A DNA stretch of 64,000 nt from Bacteroidales bacterium (GTDB lineage: Bacteria > Bacteroidota > Bacteroidia > Bacteroidales > UBA10428): positions 36,906 to 100,905 of the forward strand of contig JAFGOZ010000221.1 in assembly GCA_016926235.1 (NCBI GenBank), given 5' to 3'. The notes under the pieces were generated by a model. The model made no database searches. It had not been told where the DNA came from and saw only the letters and a list, made by a program, of their open reading frames with translations. Of this stretch, positions 46,454 through 54,201 are shown in pieces. A program made the position numbers and the translations under genes. How positions within the stretch are numbered: the stretch's first letter is position 1; the number at the start of each line of letters is the position of its first letter.

Positions 46454-46489
46454 CATAAGGCCAGAGATTCGATAAATTATTAATTTAAT

Positions 46490-46562
46490 GCCTCTTTAGC
46501 TCAGCCGGTAGAGCAGCTCATTCGTAATGAGCAGGTCGTGGGTTCGAGTCCCATGAGAGGCT
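46490..46562 (+). tRNA. tRNA-Thr (anticodon CGT)
   Basis: A full cloverleaf folds: acceptor GCCTCTT/GAGAGGC (T7-G66 wobble), D arm GCTC/GAGC, anticodon arm GCTCA-TTCGTAA-TGAGC with anticodon CGT (reads ACG), T arm GTGGG-TTCGAGT-CCCAT. Discriminator base T. No CCA is encoded, as usual in this phylum. Confidence 0.96.
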
Positions 46563-46570
46563 CTTGTTTT

Positions 46571-46637
46571 AAAGCCGGAAGCCGGAAGACCGAAGTATTT
46601 TGATTAGTTTGTTTCTTCTGACTTTCGGCTTCGGTCT
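46571..46637. repeat. GACCGAAG/CCGGAAG repeat with inverted copy
   Basis: AAAGCCGGAAGCCGGAAGACCGAAG (two tandem GCCGGAA units and one GACCGAA unit, 46571-46595) is followed by the inverted partner CTTCGGTCT at 46629-46637, which overlaps the stop codon of the ABC ATPase gene. A third copy, GACCGAAGTCGGAAGAC, is at 49671-49687 between the TelA and binding-protein genes. The hairpin may end the ABC operon mRNA; the heptamer repeats look like dispersed repeat debris. Confidence 0.55.
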
Positions 46638-47529
46638 ATTTTATCAGTTTTACATCTTTTACGGAATCCTTATGGGAGAGGTCAAAATCGCCAATATTTT
46701 GGAGATAATTGGGATTAAGGCCTTCATAGCGTATTTCTTCCATGAGTTTATTAAACTCCACCGAACTTTTAATTTTTGTGGAACGGGGATGTTCCCAAGG
46801 GATATCTACATCCTTTAGAATTTTTGCGCCTTCTTCCCCTTCGTTATGTTTATAATATTGGGAGATCACTATTAACCGGGTGCCCATAAATATAGCTTCT
46901 TCGAGGCTGTGTGTAACAAATAACACTGTTTGTTGAGTCTTTTCCCATTGCTCTAGTGTAAAAACCTGCATTTCTTCCCGTGTTCCCTCATCCAAAGCTC
47001 CAAATGGTTCATCCATCATAAGTACTTCAGGTTGCATTATCATAGCTTGTGCTATTGCTGTACGTTGTCTTTGCCCACCTGATAATTGATTTGGGTACTT
47101 GTCAGCATGTTCCAGCAATCTTACTCTATTAAGGTATTCATCTGCTTCCTTTCTAAATTCTCTTTTTTTTCTTACATATCTGATAGGATGATGTATTGGT
47201 TCATACAAATCAAATACTTCTAATTCCTTTCCAAACATAACATTCTGTCGAACGGTTTTATGCGGAAATATTGAATAGCGTTGAAATACAACTCCTCTGT
47301 CCCGTTCGGGTCGTTTAATTTCTTTTCCTTTGAATAATGCTTCCCCGGAAGTAGGTCCTTCAGAACCAAGAATTAATCTAAGAGTAGTAGATTTTCCGCA
47401 TCCTGTCGGCCCAACTATTGTCACAAATTCTCCTTTTGAAATGTTCAAATCAATGCCATTTAATATAACCCGGTCATCATATTGTTTATAGACATTTTTT
47501 AGTTCTATGATATATTTGCTGTTTTCCAT
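46636..47529 (-). CDS. ABC importer ATP-binding protein (nitrate/taurine/urea-type)
   Basis: 297 residues: Walker A GPTGCGKST (near 39), Q loop in FQRYSIFPHKTVRQNVMFG, signature LSGGQRQR (near 144), Walker B VLMMDEPFGALDE, switch His in VTHSLEEA. The GALD after Walker B and the SsuB/NrtD/TauB-like signature put it in the NitT/TauT family. It has an insert of about 25 residues (EVFDLYEPIHHPIRYVRKKR) between the Q loop and the signature. It is the last gene of an eight-gene run and energises uptake with the permease 12 bases upstream. Confidence 0.92.
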   Translation of the reverse strand: MENSKYIIELKNVYKQYDDRVILNGIDLNISKGEFVTIVGPTGCGKSTTLRLILGSEGPTSGEALFKGKEIKRPERDRGVVFQRYSIFPHKTVRQNVMFGKELEVFDLYEPIHHPIRYVRKKREFRKEADEYLNRVRLLEHADKYPNQLSGGQRQRTAIAQAMIMQPEVLMMDEPFGALDEGTREEMQVFTLEQWEKTQQTVLFVTHSLEEAIFMGTRLIVISQYYKHNEGEEGAKILKDVDIPWEHPRSTKIKSSVEFNKLMEEIRYEGLNPNYLQNIGDFDLSHKDSVKDVKLIK

Positions 47530-47541
47530 ACTTGTATCTTA

Positions 47542-48444
47542 TTAATTTTTTTGCCATTCATATCTTCTCTTTATGTGTCTCCTGAGGAGAAAATCAATGA
47601 GGAATGCTAGAAGACTAATCCATATTACATAAGGAATAATGGTTGCCATATCCATATATCGACGTACAACAAAGATCCTGTATCCTAAGCCTGCTTCTGC
47701 AGCAAGTGCTTCGCCTGCAATTAAAAACAGGATGATGGCCTTAAAATTCAGCCGGAATGTATCTAAGACTTTAGGAAGAATTTGTGGAAAAACAATTTTA
47801 TAAATAATCTCATGTGTACTTGCATGTAAAGTCATCCCTTTGGTAAGTTGTTCTGAAGGTATGTCTTTTACCCTTAAAAATGTATCTAAAATTATAGTAG
47901 GGGCAACACCAATTACAATCAATGATATCTTTGCGGTTTCGTCCAATCCAAATACTATGAACAATATGGGTAATACTGCTAAGGCCGGTATTTTATCAAA
48001 AAAGAGGATGAACCTGTATAGCAGTTTTTCAAGATAAGGGAACATGGCCATATACAGACCTATCAAAAAACCAACAAAAATAAACAAAACAGCCATGAGC
48101 ACCCTGTAACCACTTGCCTTTGTGTCTGTCCATAGCTGCCACTCCCCTTTTTTTAGCATCTCCCAATGTTTTCCTTCTTTATACGCTTCTTTAAGGGTTT
48201 TCGGCTCATCATTAGGGATAAGTTCTCCATCATCGTCATATTCCTGCACGATTACCGGCCTGAATACAGCTTTTTTAAAACTGTCCCACATCTGTGTTGG
48301 TGTAGGTATCAATTTGTCCATAGGATTTTCCTTATGTCGCTTATTCGAAGAATAACCGTATAGTGTAATTAAAATTACAAATAACGCAATTCCTAGCAGA
48401 ATTGAAGAACCTTTACCGGGTTTGGCATTGATATCAAAAAACAT
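47542..48444 (-). CDS. ABC transporter permease (NitT/TauT family)
   Basis: 300 residues with six membrane helices and the BPD_transp_1 EAA region (LTKGMTLHASTHEIIYKIVFPQILPKVLDT, here in part). An approximately 70-residue hydrophilic extension (about 38-110, NPMDKLIPTPTQMWDSF, charged) after the first helix is unusual for this family and would lie outside. It pairs with the downstream ATPase and the upstream binding protein. The C-terminal RRHIKRRYEW is cytoplasmic. Confidence 0.88.
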   Translation of the reverse strand: MFFDINAKPGKGSSILLGIALFVILITLYGYSSNKRHKENPMDKLIPTPTQMWDSFKKAVFRPVIVQEYDDDGELIPNDEPKTLKEAYKEGKHWEMLKKGEWQLWTDTKASGYRVLMAVLFIFVGFLIGLYMAMFPYLEKLLYRFILFFDKIPALAVLPILFIVFGLDETAKISLIVIGVAPTIILDTFLRVKDIPSEQLTKGMTLHASTHEIIYKIVFPQILPKVLDTFRLNFKAIILFLIAGEALAAEAGLGYRIFVVRRYMDMATIIPYVIWISLLAFLIDFLLRRHIKRRYEWQKN

Positions 48445-48483
48445 GGCAAAATGCGTTTAATAGGTGAATAAAAGAGTTTCACG

Positions 48484-48527
48484 CAAAGAACGCAAAGGTT
48501 TTTATATAAACCAGAATGCGTTCTTTG
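48484..48527. repeat. Compound hairpin between binding-protein and permease genes
   Basis: CAAAGAACGCA (48484-48494) is an exact inverted partner of TGCGTTCTTTG (48517-48527), and the loop carries a nested GGTTT/AAACC stem. It sits in the 127-base gap inside the operon. It may mark a processing or attenuation site that raises binding-protein mRNA over permease mRNA, as in other ABC importers, or be a dispersed repeat; the ACGCAAAG motif is seen elsewhere in this phylum. Confidence 0.55.
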
Positions 48528-48571
48528 GGTGAGATTTTCTTAGTTGCAATTTCTTGTTAAGTCTCAAGTTT

Positions 48572-49630
48572 CTATTGAATTGTTCCCTGCATAAAGGAAG
48601 CATCAAAATAGAACAGAACATTATTAGCATTTCCTAATACTGTTCCATCCGGGAACTGAATGCCAATATCTTCAGGAGAAGTAACCCTGTCGCCAAGTAA
48701 TCCATATTTAAAACAGAAGTTTCTTACTCTTTTCATATTGGTTTTAATTTCTTCCCCTGACATATAATCAACAGCGTCCTGTGCCTTATAGAACATGGCA
48801 GTTGTTTTAAGTTGGGCTTTGTATTCAGTAAGGCTCGATCCCCCGGCTTTTGCCATTACTTCTAAAGCTGCATCGGCTTTTGGTCCACGCGTGCTCATAA
48901 TGGTCATAACCTCGAACCATATCTCATTAAGAGCTTTGGCCAGGTTCGGATTAGCGTCCAATACTTTTTTATTTATCATCATCATATCCAGTATTTCACC
49001 AGGTATTTGTGAAGAGTCAAATATTTTTGTAATCCCGGGCGTCTGCATTATCTCCATTACCAATGGATTCCATGTTACAACCACTTTCTGATCCTTATTT
49101 GACACAAATGCAGGTGCTATATCACTGTCGCTTACATTAATTACTTTTACATCATCGTCTTTCATGCCGTTTTTATCCAATGCCCTTGAAAGAAGGTAAT
49201 GTGAAACAGAATACTCAACCAGGCTTACCTTTTGATCTTTTAGATTAGCTATCTGTAAGTTATCCCGAACGAGTATCGCATCATTACCATTAGAAAAGTC
49301 ACCCAGAATCACAGATGTTGTGGGTATACCCGACGCAACGGGAATTGTAAGTGCATCCATGTTGGTCATTACACATGCATCAACTTCGCCGCTTGTATAA
49401 GCTTCAATAGAGGGGATATAATCCATCTTAACCAGCTTAATGTTAATGCCATACTTTTTTGCATATTTGTCAATAATACCTGCTTCTTTAGCGTATGCCC
49501 AAGGATTCCAGCCAGCATAGATTGACCAGGCTACTTTAAAATCGGTTTTCTTTTGAGCAAACATGCTACTGATAGAAAATACTACTGTAAGTCCCATCAA
49601 TATTACTTTTTTAAAAAGGTTTTTTCTCAT
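48572..49630 (-). CDS. Periplasmic substrate-binding protein of the NitT/TauT-urea-type ABC importer
   Basis: 352 residues with a signal peptide (MRKNLFKKVILMGLTVVFSISSMFAQ, lengths typical). The mature start FKVAWSIYAGWNPWAYAKEA and the TNMDALTIPVASG and LGDFSNGNDAI phrases match the binding proteins annotated as 'putative urea ABC transporter/urea-carboxylase region'. The fold is the SsuA/NMT1 type. It captures a small solute for the downstream permease. Substrate cannot be told from sequence; the urea label is by similarity only and no urea- or guanidine-metabolism genes are here. It follows telA by 96 bases. Confidence 0.85.
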   Translation of the reverse strand: MRKNLFKKVILMGLTVVFSISSMFAQKKTDFKVAWSIYAGWNPWAYAKEAGIIDKYAKKYGINIKLVKMDYIPSIEAYTSGEVDACVMTNMDALTIPVASGIPTTSVILGDFSNGNDAILVRDNLQIANLKDQKVSLVEYSVSHYLLSRALDKNGMKDDDVKVINVSDSDIAPAFVSNKDQKVVVTWNPLVMEIMQTPGITKIFDSSQIPGEILDMMMINKKVLDANPNLAKALNEIWFEVMTIMSTRGPKADAALEVMAKAGGSSLTEYKAQLKTTAMFYKAQDAVDYMSGEEIKTNMKRVRNFCFKYGLLGDRVTSPEDIGIQFPDGTVLGNANNVLFYFDASFMQGTIQ

Positions 49631-49726
49631 CGTTTTAGATTTTTATGGTTGATATATTTATTTTTTATAAGACCGAAGTCGGAAGACTTTAAAATTCTGG
49701 TATTCCATTAATCCATTCATTTATCA

Positions 49727-50980
49727 TTATTCAAGAGCTGTAATATCCATTATTACATTATCTTTTACTGCTGAACCCTGCTCCATTCTTTTAATTGTCT
49801 CACCAGCTTCATCTGTGAGGTGCTTAAATTTCTCAACAGTATTCCGCATTGCAGGTAATGATTCTCTTCTGAAGTTAGATATTTCATCAATTGCCTGGTT
49901 AAGGGTTTCAAAAGCATTAGCCAGTTTGTCAACATTTATAGTAGATTCAGCAGCCATCTTTTGTATTTCTACACCCTGTGTTTGTAAAACACGGGCATTT
50001 TCTTCAATAAGGTCGGAGGTAGTCTCGTCAATTTTCTTCTTAGCTTCGAGTACCTGGCGTTGTTTTTCTAATGCAAGCCTTGTAGTTACAGCTATTCGTA
50101 ACGCACTGGCAGTAATAGTTACAGTCCGGTTTACTCCGGTTACCAGTTCATTGTTATTTCTTACGAGAAGATCATACGATATTACTCCCTGTTGGTTGAC
50201 AGCCAGCGTCGTTTGCAAATCGATAATACGTTGATTCAAAGGGAAAAGAAGTTCTTCCTGAATAAACCGATATTGATCAGAATCTTGTTCGATCTCTGTT
50301 TTTAGCTTGTTCTCCATTTTTTTATAGAGAATTTCCCCAATTTTTATAGCTTTTACTAAACCTTCTAATGAATCGCGCAGTGCTTTTTTGTCGAATTCAA
50401 GAGTTTTATTATCATCAATAAGTTGATCGCGTCCGGCTTTCAGGTTCTCAATAATATCAGAGATAACATGCTGTGCTGATTCATATTTTTCAAAATAGCG
50501 GCTTATTGGATTGTTTTTTCCAAGAAGTCTTCTGAAAAATTTAGCAGTGGCTCCTGCGGGACTTGATAAATTATATCGTTTAGGGTTTAGGTCTTCAACT
50601 TGGTTTCGAAGTTCAAGAAGATTTTTTGCTACAGAACCACCATCCTGTGTTTTAGAGAGAGTTCGCATAGACTGGTCTAGTATTTTTGAATGATTAGCCA
50701 GCGCAGTCTGGTATTTCATACCCATTTCATTTACATATCTTTTCTTTGTATGATCATCCAGTTTGCCTCCAAACAAATCTTCAATAAGTTTATCTGTTTG
50801 TGCATCAAAAACGGGGTCAATTTTCTCTTCTTCAATTACCTGGGGTAAGCCCAAATCTCTTTTTATATCATCCTCAGTTGGAATTTTAGTAAGTTTCAGG
50901 TCTTGTTCTTTTTCCTTGAACTCGAGGCTGCCTTCTTTTACAACTTCAGCAACCTTAGGCGCTAATTTGTCATTTTCCAT
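49727..50980 (-). CDS. TelA-family protein (toxic anion resistance)
   Basis: 417 residues, soluble, almost wholly helical with long coiled coils. TelA hallmarks: YFEKYESAQHVISDIIENLKAGRDQL in part (near 165), LYKKMENKL, NQQGVISYDLLVRNNNELVTGVNRT in part, and the final DEISNFRRESLPAMRNTVEKF. The family was named for tellurite resistance in Gram-negatives, but its biochemical role is unknown; it is considered part of envelope stress systems. Its partner XpaC-like gene is 18 bases upstream, as in many bacteria. Fused to no other domain. Confidence 0.9.
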   Translation of the reverse strand: MENDKLAPKVAEVVKEGSLEFKEKEQDLKLTKIPTEDDIKRDLGLPQVIEEEKIDPVFDAQTDKLIEDLFGGKLDDHTKKRYVNEMGMKYQTALANHSKILDQSMRTLSKTQDGGSVAKNLLELRNQVEDLNPKRYNLSSPAGATAKFFRRLLGKNNPISRYFEKYESAQHVISDIIENLKAGRDQLIDDNKTLEFDKKALRDSLEGLVKAIKIGEILYKKMENKLKTEIEQDSDQYRFIQEELLFPLNQRIIDLQTTLAVNQQGVISYDLLVRNNNELVTGVNRTVTITASALRIAVTTRLALEKQRQVLEAKKKIDETTSDLIEENARVLQTQGVEIQKMAAESTINVDKLANAFETLNQAIDEISNFRRESLPAMRNTVEKFKHLTDEAGETIKRMEQGSAVKDNVIMDITALE

Positions 50981-50998
50981 AGTATTGTATTTTTAGGT

Positions 50999-51832
50999 TT
51001 ATCTATTATATTCTTTTGTTCTGTGTGTCATTTCCTGTAGTGATTTCATAGAGTTTTCCATATCAATTTCAGCCTCTTTGTCAAGTGTCCTTTCTATTTT
51101 CGAAATAGCAATAGAAGCTTCATCAATCTGCGTCATAGCGGATTCATTTTCAGCGAGAAGTTCCTTTACTAAAGTCTCTTGTTCTTTATGCGAGGCAAGA
51201 CTACGATGCAGTGCATCGTACTCCTTTTTTATAGACATGTTTTTATCTTTTTCTTTGTCCAGGGCAAGAAGACGTTCATTTATATAGTTTATATCAATAC
51301 TTTTCAATGTCTTCAATGCCATCAGGATGGAGGTCAGATTATCAATACCTGAAAGAAAAACTTCTTGCGCTATACTATAATAGCGGCTATAAGTTAGTTG
51401 GCTCTCGTCAAATTTGGTCTTCAATATTTCTAACAATGTATCAAATTTATGTTGAAACTGATCCATCTGTTTGGCTCCCTGCTCACATTTCATTTCCTGA
51501 AGATCTTTTTTCAGGTTTGTACGTTTCTTATCCGTTTGTTTTTGTAATAAATTATGGAGATAGGATGTATACTCACTTTTAAAGGTTTTTGCTCTGAAAT
51601 AAAATTGTATAATAAAAGAAAACAAACCCAGGCCAATGATTCCTAATAATAAAAGGAATACAGTGTATGTAAATCCAAATAATGCACCAAAAACAACACC
51701 TCCAAGGAAAATGGGTATAGAATATCTTACCGTCCAATGTCCGGATGCATGTTTACGAAGGGCTCTGTTTACAGCCTGGGGCGTAAAATCATATGACGAA
51801 GGCACTTTCTTGTTTAAATATCCAAACTTCAT
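50999..51832 (-). CDS. XpaC-like membrane coiled-coil protein
   Basis: 277 residues: two membrane helices (about 40-80, IPIFLGGVVFGALFGFTYTVF then LLGIIGLGLFSFIIQFYF) after a positively charged N-terminus, followed by a long helical/coiled-coil domain (about 95-277). Position immediately before telA and architecture match XpaC-type ('5-bromo-4-chloroindolyl phosphate hydrolysis') proteins, which accompany TelA in other bacteria. Sequence identity to that family is not obvious by eye, so the name is by context. It may tether TelA to the inner membrane. Confidence 0.7.
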   Translation of the reverse strand: MKFGYLNKKVPSSYDFTPQAVNRALRKHASGHWTVRYSIPIFLGGVVFGALFGFTYTVFLLLLGIIGLGLFSFIIQFYFRAKTFKSEYTSYLHNLLQKQTDKKRTNLKKDLQEMKCEQGAKQMDQFQHKFDTLLEILKTKFDESQLTYSRYYSIAQEVFLSGIDNLTSILMALKTLKSIDINYINERLLALDKEKDKNMSIKKEYDALHRSLASHKEQETLVKELLAENESAMTQIDEASIAISKIERTLDKEAEIDMENSMKSLQEMTHRTKEYNR

Positions 51833-51851
51833 ATAGTAACAACAAATACGT

Positions 51852-53402
51852 TTATAATGAATTTCCTTCTACCAGTACAAATTCAACCCTGGCCCATCGT
51901 AAGGCGTATGCCCGGCTATTTTCTCCTGCCTTTTTTGGAGGTGGCTGTGAAGCACCTATTCCTTTGGCAAATAATCTGTTTGGATCCACTCCATGCACAG
52001 CTATGAGTCTTTGCCGGACCACATCAGCACGGCTTTGCGAAAGTTCCAGGTTAGCTTTTTCGTCACCTTGTCCGGTATGCCCCTTGATAATTACCCTGTA
52101 GCCAGGATAGTTGTTGATGAGCATCTGGGCTACTTTATCAACGATCTCTTCTCCCTGAAAATCGAGCATATTGGTACCACTCTGAAAAGTAATAGGATTT
52201 ACCCTCATTGTTCCTACTTCAGAGAGTTTCAACCATTCGTCTTCGCTAAGAGCATCGAAAACCATGCTTTCTGCATTCTGGTTACCTGCCTTTGCTATAC
52301 TTTCATCCTTAATTTCTTCAAGAAAGTTGCTGTTGATGATCAGGTATGGATCATCGATGTCTTCTTTCATGGTGTTTGTGCGGCGCATAACGTCAGAGCA
52401 CGCGTAAATAGAGTTAATAATTCCATCTTTTGCAGGAAGTCCAATAGCTACAGGTATTTCAAACAGGTCCATACAGTTATCATGTAAACTATACCAGCTA
52501 ATATTTTCTATCATTGTACGTGTAACATCTTTGTCAAGTCCTGAAATTTTACTCAATTCCTTTATCATATCCTCTTCACGGGAGGTATAGTAATTTAAGA
52601 CGCGAAAATACGTGGTGAGAAAATCCTTGATTTTTTCCGGTTTTTTTGCTACAAAATCACGATGAAAAACAAATACGTCAATTATATATCCCTTAAACTG
52701 GTCTGAACCCCACAGTTTTTTCAATCCCAGTTCCTTAATGGACTTACTTACTTCGGGCTCCCACATCACAAAAACATCACCAATGGTCCTGTCTTTAACC
52801 GCTTTTTTAGCCATTCTATATACTTCTTCTGAGCCGTTTACCTCATGGCGCCAGCTGGAGTTATCAGCAAGTTCATCCAGGTCGAAGTCGGAAATAGTTA
52901 AATCAAGCAGGAAAGAACTTGGAGAAGCTCCGGTATAATATATTTTTAGATCTGGATTGTTAAGATCATTTACCTTATTGTTTGGAAGAACATCATCAAA
53001 GCCCATGATAGCATCTGCACCTTTTGATTCGCAAATGGCAGCTATTATAACTCCGGGATATTTGTACTTAGCTCCATGCTCAAGATATGAGTTTATAGGT
53101 AGAACAATAAAATCATAGTCTTTGTCATTAAATTTCTCAAGCCGTGTAGCATAATCACCATTATCATTATCAAATTTCAGGGAAATACCTTTACGCGCAA
53201 GTTGTTTTTTCATTTCAACCGTTTGCAGAAACGCATATCCAAGGTATCCGTCTCCGGCCCAGTTTATAGCTTCCGTTTCTCCGGATGTATCAGACGTGCT
53301 TTGTTGTTTCTTTTTAAATAGTATATCCTTGCCAAAATATCCGATAAGTATTATGATTACTATTGCCACAAATAGTAGTATAGGGCCTTTTTTTTCTCTC
53401 AT
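51852..53402 (-). CDS. Membrane-anchored solute-binding protein fused to OmpA domain
   Basis: 516 residues: an N-terminal membrane anchor (about 9-27, LFVAIVIIILIGYFG), a periplasmic NMT1/SsuA-type binding domain (about 45-365, WAGDGYLGYAFLQTVEMKKQ, DFIVLPINSYLEHG, VMWEPEVSKSIKELG) and an OmpA C-terminal peptidoglycan-binding domain (about 385-510, ITFQSGTNMLDFQGEEIVDKVA, IIKGHTGQGDEKANLELSQSRAD, RLFAKGIGAS). The diaminopimelate-contact Asp/Arg of OmpA are plausibly D in the GHTGxGD segment and R in RAD. So the same protein would bind a ligand and the cell wall. It is one of two such fusions in this operon. Confidence 0.88.
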   Translation of the reverse strand: MREKKGPILLFVAIVIIILIGYFGKDILFKKKQQSTSDTSGETEAINWAGDGYLGYAFLQTVEMKKQLARKGISLKFDNDNGDYATRLEKFNDKDYDFIVLPINSYLEHGAKYKYPGVIIAAICESKGADAIMGFDDVLPNNKVNDLNNPDLKIYYTGASPSSFLLDLTISDFDLDELADNSSWRHEVNGSEEVYRMAKKAVKDRTIGDVFVMWEPEVSKSIKELGLKKLWGSDQFKGYIIDVFVFHRDFVAKKPEKIKDFLTTYFRVLNYYTSREEDMIKELSKISGLDKDVTRTMIENISWYSLHDNCMDLFEIPVAIGLPAKDGIINSIYACSDVMRRTNTMKEDIDDPYLIINSNFLEEIKDESIAKAGNQNAESMVFDALSEDEWLKLSEVGTMRVNPITFQSGTNMLDFQGEEIVDKVAQMLINNYPGYRVIIKGHTGQGDEKANLELSQSRADVVRQRLIAVHGVDPNRLFAKGIGASQPPPKKAGENSRAYALRWARVEFVLVEGNSL

Positions 53403-53434
53403 TGTCAGGGTTTTTGAATTGTTACTATTTGAGT

Positions 53435-54187
53435 TTATTCAGTAAGTCCTTCATCAGGAACAAATTCAGTCGGATCAAATTCTGGTAACTCGGCAATGGT
53501 TTCTTCCAGTGCTTTGCCAAGTTCTTCATAATTATAAGCATCGGTGTAGGAAATGGCAAAATCACGTAATATATGTTCTTGTTCCAGGCATAATCCAATT
53601 CCATAAATGGCTATAAAAGGGTATTTGCGTGAGTATAGCAACGATTCCTCAAACTGGTCAGGATCAGTTGCTAATCCATCAGATACTATAATGAGGCGGT
53701 ATTCTCCATATCCGAGTTGTTTTTTGTATTGTTCAACCAGGGCATCAATACCGTAATAGGTGGCATTGCCCAATGGGGTATCTCCGGTAGGTTCCATATT
53801 TTGTATGGTTTGTTTAAAATCTTCCCGGTTTGCTAAGCCAAGGGGAACATATTCCTCTATCCCATATTCGTTATCAACTCCAAAAATCAACAAACCAATA
53901 TTTATTTCGTCAGGTACCTTTTCCAGAAACTTAAAGATGGCTTCTTTTGCCCCGTCAATTTTCCTTTCATTTGCACAGTCGTCTTCCATACTTCCGCTTC
54001 CATCAAAAAGAAAGTAGAAGTTTTTTGTAATATCGGCTTCACCCTGTGTTTCATCAAAAATGATCTCAGCTTCTTCAACTTGTTCTATTTCTCCACTGTC
54101 TTCGTCAACATAATCCTTTTTGTTGGAAGATTGGCAAGAAAACAGAAGAGCCAGGGATGCTACCCCAAGAAAGTGTAATTGTTTCAT
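53435..54187 (-). CDS. Lipoprotein with von Willebrand factor A domain
   Basis: 250 residues. Lipobox LLFSC gives a lipidated Cys18; there follows a Glu-rich acidic linker (about 25-52). The VWA domain (about 55-235) has an intact MIDAS: DGSGS (Asp62), Thr137 in TGDTPLGNA and Asp170 in IIVSDGLATD. It should bind a divalent metal and a partner protein in the periplasm. It lies between the two solute-binding/OmpA fusion genes (32 and 14 bases), so a shared complex is likely. VWA proteins also accompany TelA/Ter systems elsewhere. Confidence 0.9.
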   Translation of the reverse strand: MKQLHFLGVASLALLFSCQSSNKKDYVDEDSGEIEQVEEAEIIFDETQGEADITKNFYFLFDGSGSMEDDCANERKIDGAKEAIFKFLEKVPDEINIGLLIFGVDNEYGIEEYVPLGLANREDFKQTIQNMEPTGDTPLGNATYYGIDALVEQYKKQLGYGEYRLIIVSDGLATDPDQFEESLLYSRKYPFIAIYGIGLCLEQEHILRDFAISYTDAYNYEELGKALEETIAELPEFDPTEFVPDEGLTE

Positions 54188-54201
54188 TTTTGGCCTCCTT
54201 T

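Noticed and set aside
46600..46818. A plus-strand small membrane protein starting at 46600
   Set aside because: It overlaps the end of the ABC ATPase gene antisense and the frame is a shadow of that gene.
48572..49630. Calling the importer a urea or guanidine transporter
   Set aside because: The binding-protein family label is by similarity only; no urease, urea carboxylase or guanidine genes are in the window.
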